From: Euborellia annulipes
Taxonomy: Eukaryota > Arthropoda > Insecta > Dermaptera > Anisolabididae
Assembly (NCBI GenBank): GCA_023213315.1
Contig: JAKCPI010005501.1
Location: 1 to 64,000 of the forward strand
Length of the DNA stretch: 64,000 nt
Direction: 5' to 3'
How positions within the stretch are numbered: the first letter of the stretch is position 1; every line of letters begins with the position of its first letter. This document shows positions 32,485 to 42,583 of the stretch, in pieces. The notes beneath the pieces were generated by a model. The model did not search any database and was not told the DNA's origin. It worked only from the letters and a program-made list of their open reading frames with translations. The position numbers were made by a program, and so were the translations under genes.

Positions 32485-32940
32485 TACGTCTTCGGCGGGC
32501 GACGCAGCTAGCCGGGGGCCTTCGCTCCCCTGGCCCCCCCCTCCCCGCCAGCTGGCTCGGGCCCGCCTGCGGCTTATTTTTTTTTATTTATTTGCCCCTT
32601 CCAGCCATAGGCCATTGGGTAACCTTTTCTTATTTAAAAGAAAATTATTATTATTCCATTCCAATCCAGTGCCTGCTTGAGGATTTGTTTACATTCATGG
32701 AATACTCAAATGAAAAGAATACATAAATATTTCTTTATACATTTCCTATGGGAGAAATCGTAACTTTAAGAATTAAATAAAAAAGTTATGGGAATTTTGC
32801 GATGAAAATAATTTTCCTGTAATCCCTAGAAGGTCCTCTTTATGCATATAAAATTTCATTTCAAAATTCCAACGGGAAGTTGCTTAAATAGAGCGTGACA
32901 GACAGACAGACAGACATTAGCGAATTTTATATATATAGAT
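32485..32940 (+). repeat. GC-headed repeat, complete reference copy
   Basis: The GC-rich head (32490-32575: GGCGGGCGACGC, GCCCGCCTGCGG) is followed by the TTATTTGCCCCTTCCAGCC block, CCAATCCAGTGCCTGCTTGA, ACATTTCCTATGGGAGAAAT and ATTCCAACGGGAAGTTGC. The end is GACAGACAGACAGACATTAG with a TATATATAGAT tail. The tail style resembles 3' ends of RTE-like retrotransposons, which is an inference; no reverse transcriptase is present. Other copies or pieces: 13020, 33543 (minus), 44165 (tail), 51827 and 62515. Confidence 0.7.
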
Positions 32941-33205
32941 CAGTGGCGTATATAGAAATTTTTTTCGGGGGGGGGCCCGAACTCAAAAATTTTTCTGCGG
33001 AAATTTTTTTTTTAAGAAACTAAATTTTTTTCACACGAAATTTTTTGCGGAACATTTTTTCTTTTGCGGAACCAAAGTTTTCCATCCTGTGGAAAAATTT
33101 GTTGCGCTGATGTCCGTATATCCCTATATATGTATATGTGTTTGGGAAATTTCGGGGGGGGGCCCGGGCCCCCTCGGCCCCCCCCCCCCCTTATATACGC
33201 CCCTG
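32941..33205. mobile_element. hAT MITE, TSD ATATAGAT
   Basis: The ends CAGTGGCGTATATAG and CTTATATACGCCCCTG are inverted. Exact TSD ATATAGAT (32933-32940, 33206-33213) was copied from the tail of the preceding repeat. Subterminal G-run and C-run flank GCGGAACCAAA motifs. Another copy's left end is at 50776 (CAGGGGCGTATATAGAAA). Confidence 0.92.
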
Positions 33206-33394
33206 ATATAGATAATGTCATCCATTAGGTACGTATACTAAATATAAAATTATTTTATTAATATTTAAAATTCCACTGCAAAGTTCTTTGTCTTTTGTCT
33301 CTATGTATTCTTTGCATTTATATATTCTATGAATGTAAACAAATCCTCAAGCAGGCACTGGATTGGAATAATAGTAATAATAATTTTCTTTTTG

Positions 33395-33535
33395 CTCTCG
33401 GGGCTTGGTGTAGGGGTTAGCGTGCTAACCTCGTATACCAAAAGTCCCGGGTTCGGACTCCAGGCATTTGGGATACCAAATGGCTTAAATAAGAATGCCT
33501 GGACCCCAAATATGTCCCAAAAAAAAATTTATTTT
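33395..33535 (+). repeat. tRNA-SINE, 3'-truncated
   Basis: An intact head (GGGGCTTGGTGTAGGGGTTA and GGGTTCGGACTCC) and part of the body as far as GCCTGGACCCCAAATATG, then an A-run. The characteristic GT-rich tail is absent. Confidence 0.85.
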
Positions 33536-33991
33536 TATAATGAAAAGGCGAGGGTCCGCCGCAGGCGAGCTCGAGCCATCTGAGGGGGGGTCCAGGGGGC
33601 GAAGCCCTCGCATTCAGCGGGTGGAGCGGCTAGTAAAATTATATTTGTCAAAGAATTTTTCTGAAATAAATGTACCTTTTTATATGAAATACACGAAAGG
33701 CAGCATCGATACCAAGGGACCTATAGAATCCTTATTTTCTATAAAAAAAAAGATTAGTCTCTTATCTATTTCGTTTGATATAGAGACATTTCAATTAGTA
33801 GAAAGATCAAAGGTCCCCAGAGAGGCGAGCTCTATCTACTCTATCTAGAGTATTCATTAGCAAAATAAGCCGAATAATTGGGTGTCCGAGGCAAGTCGAT
33901 ATGACAAACGGCCACCACCGTTTGGCACCCACGACGCCCTCGACGACAACAACATAGCCAGCCCTTGGGCTGATAAAGCTAATTGCGAACG
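33536..33991. other. GC-rich head fragment and spacer
   Basis: 33543-33637 is a minus-oriented GC-headed fragment (AAAAGGCGAGGGTCCGCCGC to GGCTAGTAAA). 33640-33990 is unassigned. The frames at 33495-33848 and 33807-34037 cross repeat borders and are not supported as genes. Confidence 0.5.
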
Positions 33992-34004
33992 AACGGGGGG
34001 CTTT

Positions 34005-34176
34005 TTTTTTTTTTTTTTTTTTGAAAAAAACATTCACACTTTTTTCTCATTCACACTCACACTCACACACACATTCACACTGTCTTTTCGGCAGCTCAGG
34101 CCATATAAGACATTTACGATAACCGTTATTTATGAATTTATATATATTAGGGTCCAGGCATTTTTATTTAAGCCAT
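34005..34176 (-). mobile_element. tRNA-SINE, head-truncated, TSD AACGGGGGGCTTT
   Basis: Minus-strand copy ending at ATTTAAGCC. It is flanked by exact 13-bp repeats AACGGGGGGCTTT (33992-34004, 34177-34189), so the truncation happened during insertion, as expected for incomplete reverse transcription. Confidence 0.92.
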
Positions 34177-34333
34177 AACGGGGGGCTTTCAAAGTGGCCA
34201 GAAAGGGTCGGTCTTTTCTCGATTATTCGCCTAGATTACAGAGTGAGAGAGAGGGAGGGAGGTCTATGACTTATCAAACGGGCATGACATAACGATGGTT
34301 GTTGGCCGTAGGCTCTAATTGAAATATTGTATT

Positions 34334-34576
34334 CAGAAAAATATATTTTTCCGCAGGGTGGAAAACTTAGGGGAAATGTTCCGTGGGGTGGCAAAAATTT
34401 CGTGACTCTAAAAAAAGATAAAATTATTTTCACGGTCGGGAAACTTTGGTTCCGCAAAAACAAAATTTTTCTCAGGGCGGAGCGGAAAAAATTAAGTTTC
34501 TTTAAAAAAAAAAAAAGAAAAATTTTTGAGTTCATGCCCCCCCCCCCCCCGAAAAAAATGTCTATATATTTCCCTG
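34334..34576. mobile_element. hAT MITE (243 bp), TSD ATTGTATT
   Basis: The ends CAGAAAAATATAT and TATATATTTCCCTG are inverted with decay, with exact TSD ATTGTATT (34326-34333, 34577-34584). The interior shares GCGGAACCAAA, GGGGTGGCAAAA and CTCTAAAAAAAG modules with 28307 and 41420. Non-coding. Confidence 0.85.
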
Positions 34577-34893
34577 ATTGTATTAGATAATATTTTTCAG
34601 TAATTGAAGATATTGTTATAGCTGTATTATGCCAAAGGTATGAGAAGGAATATTTGACAAGAATGGCAGGAAATAGAGCCTAGTAGACAGGAGAATGGGA
34701 CGAAACTGAAACGAAACAATCCTGCCATATACACAGCGCGTTCAAAAAAAACATAACCCTTTATTCCTTCTTGAAAAGACCTCTTCTAATCTATTTTAAT
34801 GTAACTGTAATTTATTAAACATTTAATATGAAATAACTTATACATTTCTAGGTAAATTTAACACAAATCCATATCATTTTAACAAATAATTAC

Positions 34894-35121
34894 GCCCTCG
34901 GGGCTTGGTGTAGGGGTTAGCGTGTTAACCTCGTATACCAAAAGTCGCGGGTTCGGACCCCAGGCAGCCCGATGATTTTATTTAAGCCATTTGGATACCA
35001 AATGCCTGAACCTCAAATATATATATTAATCAATAACGGTTATCGTAAAGTCTTAAATGGCCTAAGTTGCAGAAAAGACTGTGTGAATGTGAGTGTGAGT
35101 GTGAATGAGAAAATAAAACAA
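34894..35121 (+). mobile_element. tRNA-derived SINE, TSD AACAAATAATTAC
   Basis: A full tRNA head with A and B boxes (GGGTTCGGACCCC at 34951), a shortened body and a GTGTGAATGTGAGTGTGAGT tail. Instead of a pure A-run it ends AAAATAAAACAA. The 13-bp TSD is exact (34881-34893, 35122-35134) and interrupts a Tc1-like arm whose uninterrupted form is at 3450. Confidence 0.93.
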
Positions 35122-35404
35122 AACAAATAATTACAATTTAAATAAAACAAAGACAAAAATGTGGAAATTGTTTTATCAACGCCAAATTTCTAAAATTTCA
35201 AAATAACCTTTCCCCATTTCAGCTTTTCTCTGTCTATTTTATTGGAAATTCTTATAATAAGAAAATTTTTAATTAATATACAACTAAACGTATCGAGATT
35301 ATGTTGATTTGTCCCTCAAATTGAAAATCGACATATTTTTTTTTTTTTATTTTAAATGATTTGTATTTGGGATTTTACTTAGAAAACCAATTTTTAGCTG
35401 AGAT

Positions 35405-35812
35405 AAAAAAGCAGAAATGAGAGATGCAGCTAAGGTTATTTCTTTATTCATTTAATTATGACGTTTCGGTTCCGTGTTTGAACCATCCTCAGAGCTGGCA
35501 AAGTCATTATTCATACACTTTCATAATGAATTTTCGCCAGCTGAGAATGTTTCAAACACGGAAATAATATTATTCAGAAAAATGTGCATACAGCTGACGT
35601 TTCGGTTCCGTGTTTGAACCATCCTCAGTTGGCGAAAATTCATTATGAAAGTGTATGAATAATGACTTTGCCAGCTCTGAGGATGGTTCAAACACGGAAC
35701 CGAAACGTCAGCTGTATGATCATTTTTCTGAATAATATTATACGTGCTGTGTGAATTAAATAAATTAAGAAATAACCTTAGCTGCATCTCTAGTTTCTGC
35801 TTCAATAAAATT
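35405..35812. repeat. Compound palindrome with three hammerhead-like motifs
   Basis: The outer arms (GAGATGCAGCTAAGGTTATT at 35419 and its complement near 35775) enclose a second inverted pair containing TTTGCCAGCTCTGAGG-type sequence. Hammerhead-like cores CTGAGGA ... GAAACGTC occur on the minus strand at 35460-35492 and 35596-35628 and on the plus strand at 35677-35709. The arrangement suggests a dimeric or head-to-head Penelope-like remnant. Confidence 0.7.
35672..35716 (+). ncRNA. Hammerhead-like motif, best of the 35-kb set
   Basis: Helix I CAGCT/AGCTG, core CTGAGGA exact, an extra T, helix II GGTTC/GAACC with loop AAACACG, and GAAACGTC before the predicted cleavage point. As elsewhere in the window, one additional base precedes helix II. 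Confidence 0.52.
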
Positions 35813-35960
35813 TACTTAGAAATGCTTAAAATATTTTATATTAAATGATTTCTAAATCATAGTAGGGCCTACTATAACTGGGATATATATCATTAAAACA
35901 GATTAGAACAGGTCTTTTTTAAGAAGAAACAAAGTACTACGTTTTTATTGACTCACTGTG

Positions 35961-36636
35961 TATATAAGAAAAGTTTTCTAACTTGATTACTCTTTTTTTC
36001 ACTTAATTGAAGTTTATTATCTGGCCATTTTTTTTTTTTTTTTTTCATTTATTTTGCGTCGTTTCTTTAATTCATAAAAAAGAAACAATGCGAGATAAGA
36101 ATTGAGAGTATAATAGCCACCAAGGTTTAGGAACCTTATTTTACCACAGGATGGCCTTCTTTGAAATCAGAAATATATAATGAATAATACGAAAGACATG
36201 TTGTTTACTTGCTAATCGATTCACTTGTGCCAAAAAGGAAACTAGACTTAAAAAAAAAAGATTATTATTCTTCCTCTCACTCTCCTCTATCTCTTGGGTT
36301 TCTCAAAAACTATTAACAATCTGAGAGGAAATTAAAGAAACCGGAACTAAATCTCATAACAAAAAAAAATCACCCTCAATGAAAGAGAAAGCCTGGAGAT
36401 GGTATTGTACGTTGCGGGTTGAATTTAATAACGCCATCATCAGTGAAGTGAGAACTAAAAGATTGTTATATATGGACCCTGTTACGCAATTGTGTGTCAA
36501 GCGCCAGGTACCGAGATTTGAGATTACATTTTTAAAATTGATAACAAAATTTTCTCATCAATTAATTCCTGAATAATAACATAGAAACGGTAAATCAAAG
36601 TTATAATAATGAAATCGACTTAATATTATTTATTTT
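35961..36636. other. Spacer, no supported gene
   Basis: A 65-codon frame (36379-36576) has mixed composition and is not obviously repeat-derived, but it has no recognisable domain and no splice context I can support. T-run at 36029-36048. Confidence 0.35.
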
Positions 36637-36639
36637 TTT

Positions 36640-36873
36640 AACACTCACACATTTTTCCCATTCACACTCACACACACACAGTCTTTTTCGGCAACTTAGG
36701 CCATATAAGACTTTAAACATTACTAGTATATATAATATATATTTATTTGGGGTCCAGGCATTCTTATTTAAGCCATTTGGTATCCAAAAAATCATCGGAC
36801 TGCCTGAGATCCGAACCCCCGACCCTTGGTATACAAGGTCGTTGCGCTACCAACTACGCCAAGGCCAGGGGGC
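36640..36873 (-). mobile_element. tRNA-derived SINE, full length
   Basis: Minus-strand copy. The head reads GGCCTTGGCGTAGTTGGTAG with B-box-like GGTTCGGATCTC, resembling the tRNA-like heads at 30586 and 42430 rather than the GGGGTTAGCGTGC type. It is flanked by short repeats of ATTTATTTT, about 9 bp (36628 and 36874). Confidence 0.88.
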
Positions 36874-37300
36874 ATTTATTTTGTTGTCTTTGCGAAATCG
36901 CAAGATCCTCATCTTCATTATCAGGAATAATATCAAATTAAGTACTACTAGGGACACGAAAAAATACTCGATACTTCCAGGTATCGATTCTTTTGTTTCG
37001 ATACTAGTACTTTTTTTACTCGATACTTTTCTTTCGATACTTTACTCATATGAGTACTTGATTGCCGGTATCGAATGAAAAGTACTCATTCAAATATCTT
37101 CTTTTTTTAAGTTTTTTCGGCATCTTAGGGCATATAGACAGACTTTAAACGTTATATAAATATTTTAATTGCGATTCTGCCAAAGAATATCGCATATTCT
37201 TTTTTCTCTTGATTAAAATAGTAAGTTGATATAATATATAACAGATGGTCGATATTTGTGGGATAGACTTTATTCCATCATATTCCTTATAATTATTTTA

Positions 37301-37556
37301 TTTTTTTTTTTTTTCTCATTCACACTCACACTCACACACACATTCACACTGTCTTTTCGGCAACTCAGGCCATATAAGACATTTACGATAACCATTATTT
37401 GTATAATATACATATATGGGGTCCAGGCATTCTTATTTAAGCCATTTGGTATCCAATTGGCTTAAATAAAATCATCGGACTGCCTGGGGTCCGAACCCGC
37501 GACGTTTGGTATACGAGGTTAGCACGCTAACCTCTACACCAAGGCCTGAGGGCTAA
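37301..37556 (-). mobile_element. tRNA-derived SINE, full length
   Basis: Minus strand, AGGGGTTAGCGTGC-type head, nearly identical to the copy at 28755 (AACCCGCGACGTTTGGTATA). TSD of about 12 bp around AATAATTATTT on both sides. Close similarity to 28755 marks both as recent insertions of one subfamily. Confidence 0.92.
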
Positions 37557-37732
37557 TAATTATTTATTAATAATGGAAAATTTGATACTTTTTAATAAAA
37601 ACCCTTTCATTTAATAAAATTAAATTTCTGATTTAATTTTTTTTGTATTAATATTATTGCAAACTGTATTTACTAAATTTAAAAATGCGCAAATATTACA
37701 TAGAAAGACCAATATATAAACAAATAAAAATA

Positions 37733-38232
37733 CTGGTCGACAAGGTTTTCTTCACAAGAAATCTGATTAGTGAATTTAGTACATTTTTTTATAGTGAATT
37801 CAGATATGTAGTTAGAATTTTTCCATCAGGCACAGTTTTAGATATATAGAGAAAAATAAATTTTAATAGAAAATGTGCTCTAAAATGGCTCTTATTTTGA
37901 ATTTTCAAGATTTTTTTAGAAACTTAAAAAACTCGATTTTTCTAAATTTTAAGCCGTTTGTTGCACGTCTAAATTATTGGGCTGAGATATGTATTAAAAC
38001 TATCTGCATATTTTTAACGGGTGTCGTCTTAAAAAATCTTGAAATTTCAAAATAAGAGCCCGTTTAGAGCACTTTTTCTATTAAAATTTATTTTTCTATA
38101 TCTCTAAAAGTGTGCCTAATGGAGAAAAGCTGAAATGATATTATGATATTTGAATATATGAAAAATATTTCTAGAATCTCATATCTATATCTTTATTCTT
38201 GTGAATGAAAAAAAGTTCATTTTTGTCGACCA
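37733..38232. mobile_element. Foldback element, ends ACTGGTCGACAA
   Basis: TACTGGTCGACAAGG at 37731 and TTTTGTCGACCAGTG ending at 38236 are inverted. The arms include GCTCTTATTTTGAATTTTC and AATAGAAAATGTGCTC, matching the 1-kb foldback at 11345-12325, but with shorter arms. The target duplication is unclear. Confidence 0.65.
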
Positions 38233-38521
38233 GTGAAAATGGACAGACTTTTATTTTGGCGAAATCCGTATTTTGGTTGAGAAATGGCATACCAGTATAC
38301 CGCATTAATCTTTCGTTGGGCCCTTTGAACGACGTCAGTAGCCTAAGATGCCAAAAAAACTTAAAAAAAGAGGTAAAATACTCATACTTTAAAAAATACT
38401 CGATACCTACTGGTATCGATACTTTTCATCCGATACTTTCTGGTATCGATACTTTCCTTTCGATACGATACCAAGTACAAGTATCGATACTTTTTTTCGA
38501 TACCGTATCCCTAAGTACTAC

Positions 38522-38790
38522 GAAACAACGTGTTAGGCACATAAATCATTTTTGCAAAATGAAATATTGTAAAAATATTTTTAAGCTTTTACATTAAATA
38601 TAAATTTTTTTAGGACATAATTCATAAAAAAAAATACCCGAGACAGTCCAAATAGACCACCGAAGTAGAGCTTCACGGATAGTTTTGAAATATACACTAT
38701 TGATATTTAATTAGATTTTTGAATTAATTCTACTTTTTGTACTAATTAATTTAACAAGTAAATAATAATAAACAATTTATGTTTGTTTAA
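38522..38790. other. Spacer, no gene
   Basis: AT-rich and unassigned, between the hAT and the Harbinger-like element. Confidence 0.3.
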
Positions 38791-39748
38791 GGCTGGTCGT
38801 CCACTGGACGCGACAACGCGCTACCGCTACAAGCGCTACAACATGCTACAGATCCCAATGTGTGTGAATCAATTGAAGCTCGTCCACTAGAAGCGCGCGA
38901 CATCACGCTACAACGCGCTTCGAGCGACAAGGCGCTACAGATCCCAAAAAAATGGGATCTGTAGCGCGTTGTAGCGTCTAACCCTTTGTTTTTCTAACCT
39001 AAAATACTCTCACCGGCAAAAAAAAAACCGCAACACTTTGTTTTTTCTTAATAAAATTGATGCAATTGAATAAAACAAATTAAAAAATGTCGATATTCAA
39101 TTTGTGGGACAAAATAAGATTAAATAGACATCAAAGAGCCGTAGTTACTTCATCAATCACTGTTTGTTCGGTGAGTGTGTGTTTAAATGAATTTTCATAA
39201 ATTTTTTAAATTTTTTATTAACTGTTTCAAGAATCGACTGCTTTGCAAATATCAGTTTCGATTTTTCATCACCGTCAGGACCTTTAAAGATAGACATAGA
39301 GTATGTGTAATTTATTTTATATTCAACACTTACTTATTCTTTTATAGTCGACATTACAATTTTTTGTGATATACTGTATATATATATTAAATTGATAAAA
39401 TTATACATTTTTGTTTTTTTCACATTGAGTGATTTGGTGAAGTAACTGCGGCTCTTCGAGGTCTATTTAAAATAACCTTCATCCCAGAATATAAAGAATT
39501 TTAAAATAAGATTATTTGAAAATTTAGTGAAAATAAATATAAATTAGGACATTTTTATCTTGGTTTTATATTTCAATTTAATTATTTATTAAAATTATAT
39601 GGATTTGTTTTATTTATTGGTTAGAAATGTATATGAAATTTTATGTCAAATGTAGCGCGAAGTAGCGTGCAGTGGACGACCCTTGTCGCGTGTTGTCGCG
39701 TCTCTTGTTGTCGCGCTTGTAGCGGTAGCGTCCAGTGGACGACCAGGC
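38791..39748. mobile_element. PIF/Harbinger-like MITE, TSD TAA
   Basis: The 21-bp ends, starting GGCTGGTCGTCCACTGGACG on the left and GCCTGGTCGTCCACTGGACG on the right (reverse complement), differ at one position and are flanked by TAA. Subterminal zones are packed with GCGCTACAA, GCGACAA and CGCTACC units in both orientations. A 3-bp TWA target and long G-starting ends fit PIF/Harbinger. A nested foldback (about 39010-39470) is marked by AGAGCCGTAGTTACTTCATC at 39135 and its inverted copy at 39437. No transposase. Confidence 0.75.
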
Positions 39749-39834
39749 TAATTAGGATAAAAATTAAATTAATATCAACAATGTCTAATTAAAATGAATA
39801 AATGAATTCTATTTAGTCTCAGTTTTGTTAATTT

Positions 39835-39993
39835 TTTTTTTTTTTTTTTTTTTTAAACATTCACACTTTTTTCTCATTCACACTCACACTCACACACACA
39901 TTCACACAGTCTTTTCGGCAACTTAGGCCATATAAGACTTTTGACGATAACCGTTGTATTATATATTATCTATTGTGGGTTCAGGCATTTCTA
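39835..39993 (-). mobile_element. tRNA-SINE, head-truncated, TSD TTTGTTAATTT
   Basis: Poly(A) (T-run at 39833-39855), the GTGTGTGAGTGTGAGTGTGA tail and the body to AGAAATGCC. The direct repeat TTTGTTAATTT (39824-39834, 39994-40004) marks a 5'-truncated insertion. Confidence 0.88.
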
Positions 39994-40004
39994 TTTGTTA
40001 ATTT

Positions 40005-40955
40005 ATATGTGTAGAATTTATTATTATTATTTATTTTTAATTAATAATCTCTTTGTTTGCGGTTATTCATTTGTGGCGTTTATGAACACAAAAGAAAAAG
40101 ATGAGCTTTTGAAATTCTTTTGAATATAAACTCTGAAGATAAAGTTTTTTTTTTTTTTTAATGAACGAAAATCTTCTTATATTTTAATTATTTTGATAAA
40201 AAAAAGAAGTAATGAACTCTTGATAAAGAGGGGAGGGGAGGGGAGGGGAGGTGGAGGGGTATATCAGAGCTCTGCGGTCGGTCGGTTTGTAACCTTCTTT
40301 TTTTTTTTTTTTTTTTCTATTTATACGATTAATCTCGAAAGGAACAGGAAAAGAGGAAATCCTTTAAGGGCCCTCAAAAAAAAAAAACGAACCTGAATTC
40401 TTTCCCCTTGCAAAGTGTCATGTCTGCTTTTGTCCTCTAAAGACATGGATGGCGCCAACACATTTTACAACCTCTTATTTGTTACAAATATTACTAGGAA
40501 ACGGGTTTATTTGACATGGGTGGTAAATTATATATAACAAGAGGGAATGACAAGTGAATTAGAAAGTTTAAGGGGCTCTCATTCATAGGATTCTGTGCGT
40601 AAGGCATAACTGCGAGACGAACTCTCCACAAAAGGAGAACCGAAACGTCAACGATGCTCAAGATAATGATCAGTATTACACTTATTTGCATACTCTATCC
40701 GTAGGGGAGTCAGAATCATTGATTCGTCTGTTCTACTGTGCAGATATCAAAGTAAATTATTTTTTTTAAATCCCGGCTGCTGTGGACATTTAGGGTTTTA
40801 TAGATATGTATATTAATAATGAGGAGAAATAAGGCAGTCGAAAGCAAATAAAGAAAAAATATTCTTCTTTTTCGGCTTCAAATGTTGACGTTTCTTGAAC
40901 AGGAAGTCATGCTATCCGACGACGCATCTACAGTATGCCAGGAGTCGAGCTCTAG
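40005..40955. other. Spacer with G-rich tract and degenerate hammerhead core
   Basis: A repeated GGGGA tract lies at 40230-40258. At 40614-40660, GACGAACTCTCC and GGAGAACCGAAACGTC resemble the hammerhead cores but with the CUGA part changed. No gene: the frames at 40193-40396 and 40494-40691 run through these low-complexity parts. Confidence 0.4.
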
Positions 40956-40995
40956 ACAAACATGTCCTGATGAAGGCCGAAACGTCGACGTTTGT
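40956..40995 (+). ncRNA. Hammerhead-like motif with strong helix I
   Basis: ACAAACATGTC before and GACGTTTGT after the core can pair almost fully (one bulge and one wobble). The core CTGATGA is exact and is followed by A and a minimal GG/CC helix II without a loop, then GAAACGTC. Loss of the helix II loop suggests it is no longer efficient. Confidence 0.5.
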
Positions 40996-41104
40996 ATTAT
41001 CTCCTCACTATTATTTATACATTCAGCCACTACTCCATGCAATTAGATAAGTATATATCAATATATATCAAAGAGATTTGGTGACTGTGAATATATTTGA
41101 TTCT

Positions 41105-41365
41105 AAATGAGAGCAGGTTCCGCCAAATAAAAAGCTTTTATATGCTTCTCGACTCCGGAGACGTTTCGAGATGTATTTAGTGTCTCATCATCAATCCTTA
41201 TTGAAAATTAGCATAAAGGTAGTCATTAATATACAGCATATTTATATGTACAAATGCTGTATATTAATAACTACCTTTCGATAAGGACTGGAGACATTAA
41301 ATATATCTCGAAACGTCTCCGGAGTCGAGAAGCATATAAAGGCTTTTTATTTGGCTGAACCTGCC
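41105..41365. repeat. Palindrome with hammerhead-like blocks
   Basis: The arms of about 120 bp (CCAAATAAAAAGCTTTTATA and its complement; CTCGACTCCGGAGACGTTTC and its complement) meet near 41238. Each arm bears TTGATGA-like, GAGA/TCTC and GAAACGTC elements. One of several such palindromes with different sequence but the same plan. Confidence 0.65.
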
Positions 41366-41419
41366 CTACCAAAATCTGATATGTATATTTTGAAATACAT
41401 GGGGGGACATTCTAAGCGC

Positions 41420-41942
41420 TAGGGCTGGACGGTAATGGATTTTCATTACCGACCTTGATAATGAAAAAAAACGGTTTTTCTCGAAAGTCGGTAAAAACCG
41501 GTTTTTCTAGAAAGTCGGTAAAAATTTTTTACCGCCCGCGGAACCAAAGTTTGCCGCCGCGGAACATTTTTTTCGCGGTACCAAAATTTTTTCCCGTCCG
41601 AAAAAATATTTTACCTTTTTTTTAGAGACGCCAATTTTTTTGCCGCCCGCGGACCGCGGAACATTTTTTTTTTTGCGGAACCAAAATTTTTCCCCGTCCG
41701 AAAAAAATATTTTACCTTTTTTTAGAGACGCCAATTTTTTGCCGCCCGCGGAACCGGAATTTGCCGCCGCGGAACATTTTTTTCTCGCGGAACCAAAATT
41801 TTTTACCGTCCGAAAAAATAGGTTTTTACCGACTTTCGAAAAAAAAAAAACGGTTTTTACCGAATTAGAGGTTCGTTACCGCGTTTTCGGTAAAAAATTT
41901 TTACCGGTTTTTACCGGTAAACCGGTTTACCGTCCAGCCCTA
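41420..41942. mobile_element. hAT MITE, TSD CTAAGCGC
   Basis: Exact TSD CTAAGCGC (41412-41419, 41943-41950). The ends are TAGGGCTGGACGGTAA and TTTACCGTCCAGCCCTA. Subterminal zones contain CGGTTTTTACCG-type palindromes. The centre has about three tandem modules of roughly 110 bp with GCCGCCCGCGGAACC, TTTTTCCCGTCCGAAAAAA and TTTAGAGACGCCAA. The 122-codon frame here reads these modules and is not a gene. Confidence 0.93.
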
Positions 41943-41950
41943 CTAAGCGC

Positions 41951-42429
41951 TGATTCTTCGGGGTCACCCACTCGAGATTTCACCGCGCTTAACCGCAACG
42001 ATTCTTGAGACTCTTACTCTTCTCTGTTGCCCCGGCAAGAAGTAAATTATTCAAAAAATACACGGTTAATATTTGTTTACTTTTATAATTTTAATGTCTC
42101 GTGTGAAATGCACAGCCATACTCAACCTGCAGCCCGTCTAGCTTTTCTATGAGGCCCGAATTATGAGAAAGGTGTATTTTAAAAATATGGATACATAAGT
42201 TTTAAAATCTTGAGCGGAACCCATTTAATAATATTCAGTCAACGCCCCCCACTCTGCTCTCTTATGCTCGAAATCTTCCACCAAAGGGCCCAGGGTTCTA
42301 GGCAGTTTAGTACTTGAAAAATATATGACTGTAAAAAAATGTGTCCAACTGCAATGGGTGACCTAAAAAAACGTTACGGTATTATCTAAAATCATGTGTA
42401 ATGTTGCGGTCCATATAAAACTTTATACG
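41951..42429. other. Unassigned, low-copy-looking sequence
   Basis: Neither a repeat from this window nor a credible coding frame is recognised. Confidence 0.35.
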
Positions 42430-42583
42430 ATACCCGTTTTTTGTAAATATATCAGGCATTCTTATTTAAACATTTTGGTATCCAAATGGCTTAAATAAAA
42501 TCATGGGACTGCCTGGGATCCGAACCCTCGACCCTTGGTATTCACGGCATGCGCGCTACCAACTACACCAAGTCCGAGGACAG
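42430..42583 (-). repeat. tRNA-SINE, 3'-truncated
   Basis: The head (GTGTAGTTGGTAGCGCGC and a GGTTCGGATCCC box on the minus strand) and half the body remain. The GT-rich tail is missing and the join is directly with DINE-like sequence at 42584. Confidence 0.82.

Larger units (their letters stand above)
34732..35960. mobile_element. Tc1/mariner-like foldback with two nested insertions
   Basis: TA flanks (34730-34731, 35961-35962). The ends CACAGCGCGTTCAAAAA and TTTTTATTGACTCACTGTG are inverted. The arms match those of 3291-4220. A SINE (34894-35121) sits in the left arm and a hammerhead-type palindrome (35405-35812) in the right half. The uninterrupted length would be near 0.6-0.7 kb. Confidence 0.75.
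36949..38513. mobile_element. hAT element rich in GTATCGATAC, TSD AGTACTAC
   Basis: Exact TSD AGTACTAC (36941-36948, 38514-38521). The ends are TAGGGACACG and CCGTATCCCTA. The hAT portion (36949-37090 and 38372-38513) is built from GTATCGATAC / CGATACTTT units. The middle carries a SINE (37301-37556) and a foldback (37733-38232). The 130-codon frame at 38205-38597 spans the foldback and hAT end and is not a gene. Confidence 0.9.

Noticed and set aside
33495..33848. 117-codon frame considered as a gene
   Set aside because: It begins in a SINE, crosses a GC-rich head fragment and ends in spacer.
36379..36576. 65-codon frame of protein-like composition
   Set aside because: No recognisable domain, no supporting splice sites and no second copy; short frames of this size occur by chance.
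41640..42008. 122-codon frame across a hAT MITE
   Set aside because: It reads repeated GCGGAACCAAA modules and then leaves the element into flanking DNA.
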